NCBI RefSeq assembly: GCF_903181435.1
Contig: NZ_CAEUHO010000004.1
Span: forward strand, 744,001 to 808,000
Source: Bacteroides acidifaciens
GTDB taxonomy: Bacteria; Bacteroidota; Bacteroidia; Bacteroidales; Bacteroidaceae
DNA length: 64,000 nt
Direction: 5' to 3'
Part shown: positions 44,982 to 56,773 of the stretch, piece after piece
How the letters are laid out: every line of letters starts with the position of its first letter
How positions within the stretch are numbered: the first letter of the stretch is position 1
Position numbers and translations under genes: made by a program
Notes under the pieces: generated by a model
Seen by the model: only the letters and a program-made list of their open reading frames with translations
Told to the model about the DNA's origin: nothing
Database searches by the model: none

Positions 44982-47180
44982 ATGAAGATGAATAGAAAAA
45001 ATAATATGGTATGGGGCACGTTGGTAGCAGCTTTGCTGGCTTCTTGCGTGGATACCGAGATTGCCGATGTCACGGTGGCAAAACCGGAGTCGATAGCGCA
45101 ATACGAGTATCTGAATGATTATGCCCCGCTGAAATCGTACATAGACCGTGCAGCTAATCCCGATTTTAAATTGGGATTAGCGTTGGCAGCCAACGAATTT
45201 ATCGAAGGAGGATTGGTATTTCGTTTAGCGGAAGCCAACTTCGACGAAGTGACCGCAGGCAACGCGATGAAATATGCTTCGTGTGTGAACGATAAAGGAG
45301 AGATGAATTTCGAAACTGTGGATAAATTTGTCACTGCCGCCCAAGCTGCCGGAATTACTATATATGGACATACGTTGGCTTGGCACGCACAGCAGAATAA
45401 TAAGTATTTGAATTCTTTGATTAAAGACAAAGAATTGCCGCCCGCTGTAGGAGAAGGAAATTGCTTGCATATCAATACTCCTGAAGCGAAGGCGAATCCA
45501 TGGGATTGGCAAAATATCTATGATTTGGAATCTCCTCTTTTACAAGGGCAATCTTATGTATTCTCTATGAGAACCAAGGCTTCATCAGCTGTGACATTTC
45601 CGCTTTGGATAGAAACACCGAATGCTGGTAATACACATTATGGCATACCACAGATTTCAGCCGGAACTACATGGAGCACAATAAGCATTGAATTTACACC
45701 TAATAGCGATTGTTCTCGTTTGTTATTCAGTTTCGGACAGTTTGGAGGAGATCTTTGGTTTGATGACATGGTGCTGGTTGAAAAAGGTTCTGAGCAAAAT
45801 ATGATAAAGAACGGAACTTTTGAAGAAGGAAGTCTGCCTTCTAATTGGTCTAAACCAAGTTGGCATGTGCATTCTTATTCAATTATACCTACACCGGGAG
45901 ACGCGGCGGTTATGATACTTGTTAGTGTGGCGTCTTATGATTTTTCAAATAATACTCCTTTGGATGGATGGGGAGACGGTATGACGCTAAAAGTTGAAGA
46001 TGGGGTGTTTGTCATAGAACTTTCTAATCCGGGTAACAGCTGGACAAAACAAATATGTCATGAAACGAAAGTTCCTTTCGAAAACGGACAGACATATAGT
46101 GTATCGTTGAAGATAAAAGGAACTGTAGCAGGCAATATTGGGTTAGCTTTTCAGAATCCTGACCCCGATAAGGGGTATCCTAATTGTGGTAATTTCCCGG
46201 ATATACCGATTACTACGGAATGGAAGGAAATAACTGTTAAAACGACCTGTAATGGCGAGGATGCATTGCACTTATTATGGAGTGTCGGTGCATATGAAGG
46301 GACTATTTTTATGGATGATATCGATATATTTTATGAAAAATCAGCCAATTCTATTCCTCTTACTCCCGAAGAGAAAAAAGAAGCGCTTACTTTGGCAATG
46401 AACAATTGGATTGAAGGAATGATGAAAACTACTGGTGGTTACGTGACTACTTGGGATGTAGTGAACGAAGCTATTTCAGGTGATGGCAATGACGGTGAAG
46501 GTTTCTATGTCTTGCAGTCTGCTTCTAATGCCGGTGCTGACGATGTTAATAATTTTTACTGGCAAGATTACTTGGGTAGTGAAGATTATGTTCGTATTGT
46601 TGTAGCTGCCGCCCGTAAATATTATGCAGAAAACGGTGGTGTTAAACCTCTCAAACTTTTCATCAACGATTACAATCTGGAATCCACTTGGGATGACAAT
46701 AAGAAAGCCAAGAGCTTGGTACACTGGATAGAGAAGTGGGAATCTGACGGTGTGACAAAGATTGACGGTATCGGTACACAGATGCACGTATCTTACAACG
46801 CCGATGCTGCTAAACAGCAGAAGCAAGAAGAATGTGTAGTGAATATGTTTGAAATCTTAGCCAAGAGTGGCAAACTCGTGAAAGTATCCGAGCTGGATAT
46901 GGGATATGTGGATGAAAGCGGCACTGTGGTGTTGACAAAGGATATGACAGAAGAACAACATAAAGCGATGGCTGAATATTATAAGTTTATCGTGAAGAAA
47001 TACTTCGAGATTATTCCTGTGGCACAGCAATACGGCATCACGCAGTGGTGTGCTACCGATGCTCCCGGTGCCCCCGGTGATTCTAACTGGCGTGGCGGTG
47101 AACCTGTAGGTTTATGGGATTCCAACTACAACCGTAAGCATACTTATGCCGGTTTTGCAGACGGATTGGCTGGTAAATAA
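44982..47180 (+). CDS. GH10 endo-xylanase with carbohydrate-binding modules inserted in the catalytic domain
   Basis: 732 residues, lipobox ALLASC, so probably on the cell surface. The GH10 barrel starts near residue 45 (KLGLALAANEFI, GHTLAWHAQQNN). It is interrupted at about residues 155-465 by two CBM4-like sandwiches (NPWDWQNIYDLESPLLQGQSY... and LSNPGNSWTKQICHE...). It then resumes with acid/base Glu496 (TWDVVNEAIS) and nucleophile Glu637 (VKVSELDMGY), ending WGIYG-type DSNYNRKHTYAGF. Split GH10 enzymes with tandem CBMs are known from gut Bacteroidetes and cut the xylan backbone at the surface. The inserted part is visibly AT-richer than the flanks. Confidence 0.9.
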   Translation: MKMNRKNNMVWGTLVAALLASCVDTEIADVTVAKPESIAQYEYLNDYAPLKSYIDRAANPDFKLGLALAANEFIEGGLVFRLAEANFDEVTAGNAMKYASCVNDKGEMNFETVDKFVTAAQAAGITIYGHTLAWHAQQNNKYLNSLIKDKELPPAVGEGNCLHINTPEAKANPWDWQNIYDLESPLLQGQSYVFSMRTKASSAVTFPLWIETPNAGNTHYGIPQISAGTTWSTISIEFTPNSDCSRLLFSFGQFGGDLWFDDMVLVEKGSEQNMIKNGTFEEGSLPSNWSKPSWHVHSYSIIPTPGDAAVMILVSVASYDFSNNTPLDGWGDGMTLKVEDGVFVIELSNPGNSWTKQICHETKVPFENGQTYSVSLKIKGTVAGNIGLAFQNPDPDKGYPNCGNFPDIPITTEWKEITVKTTCNGEDALHLLWSVGAYEGTIFMDDIDIFYEKSANSIPLTPEEKKEALTLAMNNWIEGMMKTTGGYVTTWDVVNEAISGDGNDGEGFYVLQSASNAGADDVNNFYWQDYLGSEDYVRIVVAAARKYYAENGGVKPLKLFINDYNLESTWDDNKKAKSLVHWIEKWESDGVTKIDGIGTQMHVSYNADAAKQQKQEECVVNMFEILAKSGKLVKVSELDMGYVDESGTVVLTKDMTEEQHKAMAEYYKFIVKKYFEIIPVAQQYGITQWCATDAPGAPGDSNWRGGEPVGLWDSNYNRKHTYAGFADGLAGK

Positions 47181-47195
47181 TGGGGTTTTGTGAGA

Positions 47196-47236
47196 AAAGG
47201 CAGCGGGGCGAATTGTATCCGCTGCCTTTATTGTTT
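47196..47236 (+). terminator. Intrinsic terminator between the GH10 and GH5 genes
   Basis: AAAGGCAGCGG (47196-47206) and its complement (47219-47229) with a 12-base loop, followed by ATTGTTTTAA. It lies 15 bases beyond the GH10 stop and should end or reduce transcription of the susCD-GH10 part of the operon. Confidence 0.75.
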
Positions 47237-47243
47237 TAATGCA

Positions 47244-47251
47244 TATTTTTG
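47244..47251 (+). promoter_or_regulatory. Possible internal promoter -7 box before the GH5 gene
   Basis: TATTTTTG matches TAnnTTTG exactly, 28 bases before the chosen ATG and just after the terminator. No TGTAACAT array accompanies it, so its control would differ from the other PUL promoters. Confidence 0.5.
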
Positions 47252-47279
47252 CAACAACTATGTAATATCAACATCATAT

Positions 47280-49238
47280 ATGAAAAAGATCATTTATTTG
47301 CTGGCGTGGATAGGCTTGGCTTTGGCGTCTTGTTCGGACGAAAGCTCTCTTCCTATACAACCGGAGATTCCTGCCGAACCGGAAACACCCAAGGACGAAC
47401 CGGCTCCGGAGAAAGACTACCATCAGTTGCCGGTGTTGCACGTAGAGGGGCGCTACCTTAAAAACGAAAAGGGCGAGACGGTCAATCTTCATGGATTTAC
47501 ACAGACCTACAGCCCCTTTTTTAACGACAACGCATGGACTAACTATGATGTGCAGTCGTGTCTTAGCTATAACAAACGTATGGTAGACGGGATTGTGGCT
47601 GCCGGATGGAAGTTCAACTTCGTGCGGATGCATCTCGACCCTTATTGGAGCGATGATACTTCAAAGCCGTTTGTACGATACGAAGGACACGAACGCTTTT
47701 CCGAAACCCGTTTCCGCAAGTATCTCGACGAACTGTTTGTGCCGATGGCGGAGTATTTCGTATCTAAGGGAATGTATGTGGTGATGCGCCCGCCCGGGGT
47801 ATGCCCCAACGAAGCTCCTTATCAGGGAATAGAGGTGGGCGATAGCTATCAGCAGTTCCTGCTTAACGTGTGGAACATTGTTTCGCAACATCCCAAAGTG
47901 AAGAACAATACGGACATCATGTTCGAACTAGCCAATGAGCCGGTCAACATAAAAGGGACCGACGGGGTCTATGGCAGCACCTCCGATGCCTGCTTTGCCA
48001 ATGCAAAGATTTACTTCCAGTCCATTGTAGACAAGATAAGAAGCCATTGCCGTAATATCATTTGGGTGCCGGGCTTAGCTTACCAGTCGCAGTATGCCGG
48101 ATATGCCACCCACCGCATCGAGGGCGATAACATCGGCTTTGCGGTGCACTGCTATCCCGGATGGTATGGCAGCGATGCCGAAAAAGACAGTGGCGAGGGA
48201 ATCGGCTCTTCCACCGGTGGAGGCTACGAGTCCTTCCAGCGCGGATGGGATAAGCAAGTAGGTCCGGTGGCGGCGATTGCCCCCATCATGGTGACGGAAA
48301 TAGATTGGGCACCTTTGAAATACGATGCTACTTGGGGAAAAAGCATCACAGGCGAAGCCGGTGGCAAGGGTTTCGGCGCCAACTTCAAGTATATAGCCGA
48401 CAATGCGGGAAATGTGTCGTGGCTCTTTTTCACTACAAGAAGCCACGAACTGGCAGCGTTTAAGGACGTGCCGGGTACAGAGGGCAACTATACGTTCCTC
48501 AACGATCCCGAAGCCTGTCCGTGGGCAATGTATCATTGGTTCAAGGAGTATGCCGAGGGAGTGACTGTCAATGGCGAGCCCGAGAGACTGGAACTGATGG
48601 GCGAGCAGGCGACACGCTCGTTGCAGATGGGAGGAGTGCACTACCTGAAAGTAAAGGCAGTGTATAAAGACGGCACCTCGCGAATGGTGACTGCCGAGGC
48701 GACTATCAATAGCTCGGACGAACAAGTGCTGAAGGTGGAGCCGACTGGCAAACTGGTGGCAGTGGCACCAGGTAATGCTACGGTAACGGTGACTTACCGC
48801 ACAACAGCGGGAAACAGCATGCAACAAACATTGCAGGTGACGGTGGTTTCGCCTTTTGTGCTGACGGAAGACGTGTTTGACCCTTCGATATGGGAAGAAG
48901 GTACCTTTGACGAAACGACCCGCACCTTGGTGACAGGCGCATGGGGCTTTGGCGGATGGAAATACCCCGGCGGACTTGACTTGTCGGGCTATCGGAGGCT
49001 GACCGTGGAATTGGGCAACGACAACGAGTGCGGTGTCTCTTTCCGCCTTTTTGACAAGGACAACTATTGGTCGAAGCCTGCCACCTACGATTTCGGACAG
49101 GCACGCAGCGTAGTGGTAGATTTGCAGCAGATGAAAGATGCTGATGGCAATAGGGTGGACCCGTCGCACCTCTACATTGTCGGGTTCTGGTCGAATGGTG
49201 GCAAGCCGATTGTGATAAGCAGCATAAAGTTGGAATAA
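47280..49238 (+). CDS. GH5 endo-xylanase lipoprotein with Ig-like and C-terminal binding domains
   Basis: 652 residues from the ATG at 47280. A longer frame from 47190 would start inside the terminator and lacks a sensible N-terminus. Lipobox LALASC (Cys18), then a Pro-rich linker (residues 24-45). The GH5 barrel has acid/base Glu220 (FELANEPVN) and nucleophile Glu340 (IMVTEIDW). A BIG2-like Ig domain (about 435-530, AVAPGNATVTVTY) and a C-terminal sandwich (about 535-652) follow. GH5 subfamilies include xylanases such as GH5_21, which fits the locus. The gene and the next one are clearly GC-richer than the GH43-GH31 part of the PUL. Confidence 0.85.
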   Translation: MKKIIYLLAWIGLALASCSDESSLPIQPEIPAEPETPKDEPAPEKDYHQLPVLHVEGRYLKNEKGETVNLHGFTQTYSPFFNDNAWTNYDVQSCLSYNKRMVDGIVAAGWKFNFVRMHLDPYWSDDTSKPFVRYEGHERFSETRFRKYLDELFVPMAEYFVSKGMYVVMRPPGVCPNEAPYQGIEVGDSYQQFLLNVWNIVSQHPKVKNNTDIMFELANEPVNIKGTDGVYGSTSDACFANAKIYFQSIVDKIRSHCRNIIWVPGLAYQSQYAGYATHRIEGDNIGFAVHCYPGWYGSDAEKDSGEGIGSSTGGGYESFQRGWDKQVGPVAAIAPIMVTEIDWAPLKYDATWGKSITGEAGGKGFGANFKYIADNAGNVSWLFFTTRSHELAAFKDVPGTEGNYTFLNDPEACPWAMYHWFKEYAEGVTVNGEPERLELMGEQATRSLQMGGVHYLKVKAVYKDGTSRMVTAEATINSSDEQVLKVEPTGKLVAVAPGNATVTVTYRTTAGNSMQQTLQVTVVSPFVLTEDVFDPSIWEEGTFDETTRTLVTGAWGFGGWKYPGGLDLSGYRRLTVELGNDNECGVSFRLFDKDNYWSKPATYDFGQARSVVVDLQQMKDADGNRVDPSHLYIVGFWSNGGKPIVISSIKLE

Positions 49239-49260
49239 ATATAATATAGAAAGATAGTAA

Positions 49261-51186
<1,926 letters not shown>

Positions 51187-51193
51187 AAATGAT

Positions 51194-52579
51194 ATGAATC
51201 TGAAAGCAAAACTTGTGGCGGCATTATTGCTGCTTGGAGGTGCTCTACCTCATGGGGCAGGAGCGCAAAATCCGTTTGTGCAAACCTGTTATACATCGGA
51301 TCCCGCCCCTATGGTGCATGATGGCACATTGTATGTCTATACAGGACATGATGAAGATAAGGCTGATTTTTTCTGGATGCAGGAATGGCGCGTGTATTCT
51401 ACCAAAGATATGGTGAACTGGACTGACCATGGTTCTCCTCTTGCTATTGAATCATTTACTTGGGCGGACGACCGTGCCTGGGCGGCACAATGCATCGAAC
51501 GTAATGGCAAATTTTATTGGTATGTCTGTTTGCACTCTAAACTTTCCAATACGATGGCAATCGGTGTGGCGGTAGGCGATTCGCCTGTCGGTCCTTTTAA
51601 GGATGCCATCGGTAAACCCCTTTATGATGGGAGCTGGGATTATATAGATCCTACCGTATATATAGATGATGACGGCCGTGCTTATCTGTATTGGGGAAAT
51701 CCGAATATCTATTATGCAGAATTGAATGAAGATATGATTTCTTTGAAAGGTGAAGTGGGCAAACTGGAACAGACTGTTGAGAGCTTTGGTGCACCCAATC
51801 CGGAAAAGCGTGTCAAAGATGTGAAGTATAAAGATACTTATACAGAAGGTCCATGGTTTTATAAACGGGAAGGAAAATACTATCTTCTTTATGCTGCCGG
51901 AGGTGTACCCGAACATATTGCCTATTCTATGAGCGACGGACCTCTTGGACCGTGGAAGTATATGGGAGAAATCATGCCTTTACAAGATACGGGCTCGTTT
52001 ACTAACCATTGTGGAGTGATAGACTATAAAGGCAATTCTTATTTCTTCTATCATACGGGTAAGCTGCCGGGTGGTGGAGGCTTCGGGCGAAGTGCGGCGG
52101 TGGAGCAATTTAAGTATAACGCTGACGGTACTTTCCCGATTATTAATGCTACCCGGGAAGGGGTGTCACCGGTAGGCACGCTCAATCCTTACGAAAGGGT
52201 GGAAGCTGAAACAATCGCTTTTTCTGAAGGTGTGAAGTCCGAACCCAATGCGAAAACCGGTATATATATATCTGAAATTCATAATGGAGATTATATAAAG
52301 GTACGTGAAGTGGATTTCGGCAATAAATCTCCCAAACGGTTCACTGCTACCGTTGCCAGTGCCCTTCGTGGCGGGACACTTGAAGTACGTACAGACAGCA
52401 TAAGCGGACCATTAATTGCGGAACTGACTATTCCTTCAACGGGTGGTTGGGAATGCTGGAAAACATTGCAGGCTGATATTGTAAAACCGGTCACAGGAAT
52501 ACAAGATATTTATTTTGTATTCAAAGGTCGTAAAGGCTGCAAACTGTTTAACTTTGATTGGTACAAGTTTAACAGATAA
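51194..52579 (+). CDS. GH43-family glycosidase with C-terminal CBM6-like domain
   Basis: 461 residues from the ATG at 51194, 7 bases after the esterase stop; a longer frame from 51161 overlaps the esterase and lacks a signal. Signal peptide ends GAGAQ. Triad Asp37 (SDPAPMV), Asp152 (YIDPTVYIDDDG) and Glu218 (YTEGPWFY). The CBM6-like domain starts PYERVEAETIAFSEGVKSE. Paralogue of 30740-32071, with an extra loop of about 18 residues before the catalytic Glu (ESFGAPNPEKRVKDVKYK). Likely removes arabinose or xylose from arabinoxylan fragments. Last gene of the plus-strand PUL block, converging on the HTCS gene. Confidence 0.86.
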   Translation: MNLKAKLVAALLLLGGALPHGAGAQNPFVQTCYTSDPAPMVHDGTLYVYTGHDEDKADFFWMQEWRVYSTKDMVNWTDHGSPLAIESFTWADDRAWAAQCIERNGKFYWYVCLHSKLSNTMAIGVAVGDSPVGPFKDAIGKPLYDGSWDYIDPTVYIDDDGRAYLYWGNPNIYYAELNEDMISLKGEVGKLEQTVESFGAPNPEKRVKDVKYKDTYTEGPWFYKREGKYYLLYAAGGVPEHIAYSMSDGPLGPWKYMGEIMPLQDTGSFTNHCGVIDYKGNSYFFYHTGKLPGGGGFGRSAAVEQFKYNADGTFPIINATREGVSPVGTLNPYERVEAETIAFSEGVKSEPNAKTGIYISEIHNGDYIKVREVDFGNKSPKRFTATVASALRGGTLEVRTDSISGPLIAELTIPSTGGWECWKTLQADIVKPVTGIQDIYFVFKGRKGCKLFNFDWYKFNR

Positions 52580-52588
52580 ACATGCCAG

Positions 52589-52628
52589 AGAGCAGTTGGG
52601 TTACTCTTCTTTTTTACTCAACTGCTCT
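52589..52628. terminator. Convergent terminator hairpin overlapping the HTCS 3' end
   Basis: AGAGCAGTTGGG (52589-52600) pairs with CTCAACTGCTCT (52617-52628) with one G-T pair and a T-rich loop. It spans the gap and the last codons of the HTCS gene. Confidence 0.55.
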
Positions 52629-55600
52629 TTCATATACATTGAAGGCGGAACTCCATATAGCTCTTTAAATGTAGTCGAAAAATTATTCGGGTCGTTGAAT
52701 CCTGTCAGCATAGCAATCTCGGAGATTGTATGCTGCTTTTCAGACAGTAAGCGTGCGGCTTCTTTCAATCGTATGTTGCGTATAAAATCACGGGTTGTCT
52801 GGTTGGTGAGTTCTTTGAGTTTGCGGTGCAGGTGCACGCGGCTTATACCTACCTCGTTGGTAATCTGCTCGATGGTCAAGTTCGGATTGCTTATATTATC
52901 ATTGATCACTTTCATGACACGTTCCATCAACTTTTCATCGGGTGATTTCACTTCTAGTTTCTGAACCTTGTTCTCCAGATTTTGCTTGCCTGCAAATACT
53001 TTGCGCAACTGCTGCCGTGTATTAATCAGATTTTCTACCGTCTTTTGCAGAATTTCGATATTGAATGGCTTCATGATATAGGCATCAGCTCCTGTATTCA
53101 GACCTTCGAGGGTGTCTTCTTCCCTCGTTTTTGCGGTAAGCAAAATGACTGGGATATGGTTGAGGTTTACATTCTGCTTGATTTTCCGGCATAAGGTAAG
53201 TCCGTCCATTTCGGGCATCATGATGTCACTAATGATTAAATCCGGAGCCTTTTTAAATATTTGCTCTAATGCTTCTTTACCGTTACGGCTTTCCATGATG
53301 TGAAATTTGTCTCCAAACTCCTGCGCTATATAATTTCGGATTTCCTCGTCGTCTTCTACAATTAATACGTGATATTTAGTTTTTACTCTGACTTTCTTTT
53401 CTTCCTCATTTTCTATAATGGGAGAGATGACAGGAACAGTTGGTATGGTTACTGTTACCTTTTGCTCATTGTTGTCAACTTCTTCAGGGCGTAGATGCTT
53501 GTTACCCAACGGTAATCGGATAATGAAACGGCAACCCGGTTGTTCTTTATTATTTTCTACATAGATAATTCCATGATGCAATTCCACTAATGAACGAGTC
53601 AGATGTAGTCCTATTCCTGTTCCGCCTTTCGGATTCTGTTGGCTGTTACGTATCTGATAGAAACGATCGAAGATACGTTCTTTTTCCTGTTCATCGATGC
53701 CTGTTCCGGTATCCGCGATAATTATTTCGGCATATTGTTTCAAGGGATCGGGTAGTGTATTATCTTCCCCCGTACGGATGGTAATATCTATATTTCCTTT
53801 TTCGGGAGTAAACTTGAAGGCATTAGACAGAATATTCAGGATAATCTTATCAAAATTACTTGTGTCTACCCATACATTCAGTTCCGGGAGCGTACGGTGA
53901 AGTTGTAGCCGGATATTTTTTGTATTTGCCTGTTGACCGAAAGTTGTACATAAATCCTCTATAAAAGGAATAATATTGGTCTCCCGGAACATCAGGAACA
54001 TTTGTCCTTTATCAATTTTCCGAATATCCATTAGCTGATTGACAAGATTCAGAATACGTTCCGCATTTCTGTAGATAATATGATATATTTTCAGGCGTTC
54101 ATTATCCTCTTCATTCTTAATCAGTTTTTGTAGAGGGCTGATGATTAGAGACATCGGAGTGCGTATCTCATGAGAGATGTTGATAAAGAACTGCAGTTTT
54201 GCTTCATTGATTTGTTCGGCATGGATATGTTGCAGCATTTCCTGATGCATTCTGTACCGATGTCTGATTTGAAGAATAATGATAAATATAATGGTCAGTA
54301 ATAATAAAGAGTAGATAACTTTAGCCCACCATGAAGCATACCATGCAGGAGATATAAAGATGGTAATTTCCTTTATATTTGAATACACAGTGTTGTCTTT
54401 TGCTCTGATTTTAAAGTTATAGGTGCCGGGTTTCAGATTGCTGAATGAGATACGGTTTACACCTTTGGGCAGGCTAATCCATTTTTCATCGTTGATAGAA
54501 TAAAGGTAGTTGATGTGTTCGGGGGCATTTAATTCCAGAGTGGCAAACTCGATACTGAACACATTGTCTTTATGGGATAGATAAAACTCTTTTGCGTTGA
54601 ATACGGGGCAGTTGATAATATTGTGAATACCGGATTTCATTCCTTTTCTAACCGGATTGTTATGTAGGAAAAAGTCGGTAATCCGGATATTCCATGTTTT
54701 TGCCGGATTGATAATGTCTTGCGGATTGAAATAGGTGATACCATTCATTCCGCCAAACCAGATAATGCCTTGTTTATCTTTGAAGGAGGCATTCTTGTAG
54801 AACTCATTTCCCTGTAATCCGTCGCTGACATAATAATTGATAAATTTGTTGTTTTTCTTTTGGAATTGGGAAATTCCGGCATTGGTGCTTATCCAAAGAA
54901 AATCTTTTCCGTCTCCTTGTATGGCGTATATTGTATTACTGGGCAATCCGTCGGCAGTCGTATACGTGGTTAGTTCTTTTGTTTTTTTATTCCAACCGGA
55001 TAATCCTTCGGAACTGCCCAGCCAGACAACTCCGTCGGCATCTTCAAAGATTGAATAAATAACATTTTGTGAGAGTATCTTATGACTTTGAAAATCAGGA
55101 CTGTCGAGGTCTATGCAGTTGACACCGTCATAAGTTCCGACATACAGTTTGTTATCATCGGAATAGTGCAGGCAACCTATCCATTCGTTGATTAGAGATG
55201 TCTGAGATTGTACGGAGGTAAATTCTTTCGTTTTCAGGTCATAGTAGAACAAACCGAATCCCATTGTTGCAATCCAAAGACGCTTGTTTTTATCTTCTGC
55301 AAAGTCGTATACACGTTGTATGTAGTTGTTGTTCTTATCTACCAGTTTGTATTGGTAATCGCACAATCCTGTCTGTTTGTTCAGCTTTCCCATGCCGTTG
55401 ATAAAGGAGCCGACCCAAATGTTGTACTCGGAATCTTCATATAGTTTTATAACTGTTGAAGGCACAGAATGAGGGTGATTAGTATGTGAGAAATGTTTAG
55501 CCGGTTCTAACTTTTCTGTCAGGGCATAAATTCCGTCATTGTCTGTTCCTACCCATAACATACCGTTGTTGTCTTTACAGAATGAGGTTATACAACTGGA

Positions 55601-56620
55601 ACCGATCATGTTTTTATCCATGGATTTATGGCCTATATACTTGAAACTGTTTGTTCGGGCAGGTATCTGCATGACTCCTTTCTGATAAACAGCCAACCAT
55701 AAGTTACCGGAATTGTCTTTTAGGATGGAATGTATTTTTGAATTTTTGGATGGAAAATAGTTGTTGTCAAAATTGTAATCGGAGATTTCATGAGTTTGGT
55801 TATTGTAGACACTCATACCTTTACCGTCAGTGCCGATATATAATTCATTTTGTGGTCCGGAGTAGAGGAAACAGATAGGAAGTTCTCTCTTTTCTTTAAA
55901 ATCAACAGGTATAAAGGAGTCTTGTCTTTTGTTATAGACGAATAGTCCTTTTCTCATACTTCCTACATAAATATTCCCACGTGAATCTTCACATATACTT
56001 TTGACATATCCGTTGTCTTTTGATAAATATAAAGTAAGTTGGTTATTAGAATCAAGACGATATACTCCTTCTTCGTCTTTGGCTATCCAGACATTCTGTT
56101 TCTTGTCTTCAATCATAAATCCAGTTGATGTGATGGGAATATCAATTTTTTGAACAGTCAACTGGTAATCTTTGATATTCAACCTGCACAACATATTTCC
56201 GGATGCCCATATTTCTCCATTTCTCCTTTCGATAAAGGAGACAATATTGCTTTCAAATATTTCTCCGTTGTCTTCCCTTATTGCAGGTGAGGTAAAATTG
56301 TCCGTGGCAGGATCATACATTTGAATTCCCATATATGTGCCGATAAACAAATGACCTTTGCTGTCTTCAAAAACAGTACGGACAAAATTGTGGGCTAACG
56401 AATGTTCATTATTGGGCTCATGTTTGTATATGGTAAATTTAGCACCGTCATAGCGGTTCAGGCCATCTTCTGTTGCAATCCAAATGAAACCGTTCCGGTC
56501 TTGATATATGTGATTAATCAGACTACTGGAGAGTTCTTTGTCAGTAGTGAATAACTTAGGAGATTGCCCGTTGCATAACAAAGAAAACAATAATAATAGA
56601 AAAGTCAATACATTTCTCAT
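52601..56620 (-). CDS. Hybrid two-component system sensor/regulator (HTCS) of the xylan PUL
   Basis: 1339 residues. Signal peptide (residues 1-19), then a periplasmic sensor of two seven-bladed propellers made of Reg_prop repeats (many GFIWIATEDGLNRYD-like blades), and a Y_Y_Y domain at about 690-755. A transmembrane helix at about 758-783 leads to HisKA (FFINISHEIRTPMS, His about 816), the HATPase (NILSNAFKFTPEKG, ADTGTGI), a receiver (VEDDEEIRNY; phospho-Asp about 1132 in ISDIMMPEMD) and a C-terminal AraC-type helix-turn-helix (about 1240-1335). HTCS proteins bind oligosaccharide in the periplasm and activate their PUL. It is the only such regulator in the window, so it is the natural reader of the TGTAACAT arrays, two copies of which lie upstream of its own gene. 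Confidence 0.95.
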   Translation of the reverse strand: MRNVLTFLLLLFSLLCNGQSPKLFTTDKELSSSLINHIYQDRNGFIWIATEDGLNRYDGAKFTIYKHEPNNEHSLAHNFVRTVFEDSKGHLFIGTYMGIQMYDPATDNFTSPAIREDNGEIFESNIVSFIERRNGEIWASGNMLCRLNIKDYQLTVQKIDIPITSTGFMIEDKKQNVWIAKDEEGVYRLDSNNQLTLYLSKDNGYVKSICEDSRGNIYVGSMRKGLFVYNKRQDSFIPVDFKEKRELPICFLYSGPQNELYIGTDGKGMSVYNNQTHEISDYNFDNNYFPSKNSKIHSILKDNSGNLWLAVYQKGVMQIPARTNSFKYIGHKSMDKNMIGSSCITSFCKDNNGMLWVGTDNDGIYALTEKLEPAKHFSHTNHPHSVPSTVIKLYEDSEYNIWVGSFINGMGKLNKQTGLCDYQYKLVDKNNNYIQRVYDFAEDKNKRLWIATMGFGLFYYDLKTKEFTSVQSQTSLINEWIGCLHYSDDNKLYVGTYDGVNCIDLDSPDFQSHKILSQNVIYSIFEDADGVVWLGSSEGLSGWNKKTKELTTYTTADGLPSNTIYAIQGDGKDFLWISTNAGISQFQKKNNKFINYYVSDGLQGNEFYKNASFKDKQGIIWFGGMNGITYFNPQDIINPAKTWNIRITDFFLHNNPVRKGMKSGIHNIINCPVFNAKEFYLSHKDNVFSIEFATLELNAPEHINYLYSINDEKWISLPKGVNRISFSNLKPGTYNFKIRAKDNTVYSNIKEITIFISPAWYASWWAKVIYSLLLLTIIFIIILQIRHRYRMHQEMLQHIHAEQINEAKLQFFINISHEIRTPMSLIISPLQKLIKNEEDNERLKIYHIIYRNAERILNLVNQLMDIRKIDKGQMFLMFRETNIIPFIEDLCTTFGQQANTKNIRLQLHRTLPELNVWVDTSNFDKIILNILSNAFKFTPEKGNIDITIRTGEDNTLPDPLKQYAEIIIADTGTGIDEQEKERIFDRFYQIRNSQQNPKGGTGIGLHLTRSLVELHHGIIYVENNKEQPGCRFIIRLPLGNKHLRPEEVDNNEQKVTVTIPTVPVISPIIENEEEKKVRVKTKYHVLIVEDDEEIRNYIAQEFGDKFHIMESRNGKEALEQIFKKAPDLIISDIMMPEMDGLTLCRKIKQNVNLNHIPVILLTAKTREEDTLEGLNTGADAYIMKPFNIEILQKTVENLINTRQQLRKVFAGKQNLENKVQKLEVKSPDEKLMERVMKVINDNISNPNLTIEQITNEVGISRVHLHRKLKELTNQTTRDFIRNIRLKEAARLLSEKQHTISEIAMLTGFNDPNNFSTTFKELYGVPPSMYMKEQLSKKEE

Positions 56621-56723
56621 AGTTGATAGATCGTTGTTGGTAGTACAAAGAAAACTAAAAACCTACATATAACCTAATAAAAGATGAATATTTTCATTAG
56701 GCTTCGGGGGTACAATCGGATGT

Positions 56724-56752
56724 TGTAACATCGTTGGTGAATAATGTAACAT
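56724..56752. promoter_or_regulatory. Two-copy 21-bp-phased TGTAACAT pair upstream of the HTCS gene
   Basis: Exact TGTAACAT at 56724 and 56745 on the plus strand, 21 bp apart, about 100 bp upstream of the HTCS start. They are inverted relative to the orientation found at the enzyme promoters, although the core TGTxACA is nearly symmetrical. No perfect -7 box is seen between them and the HTCS ATG. Confidence 0.6.
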
Positions 56753-56773
56753 GAGAAAAGATTTACCTACCAC

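Noticed and set aside
48075..49169. 364-codon antisense frame inside the GH5 gene
   Set aside because: Rich in His, Arg and Cys without any motif; explained by the codon use of the sense gene.
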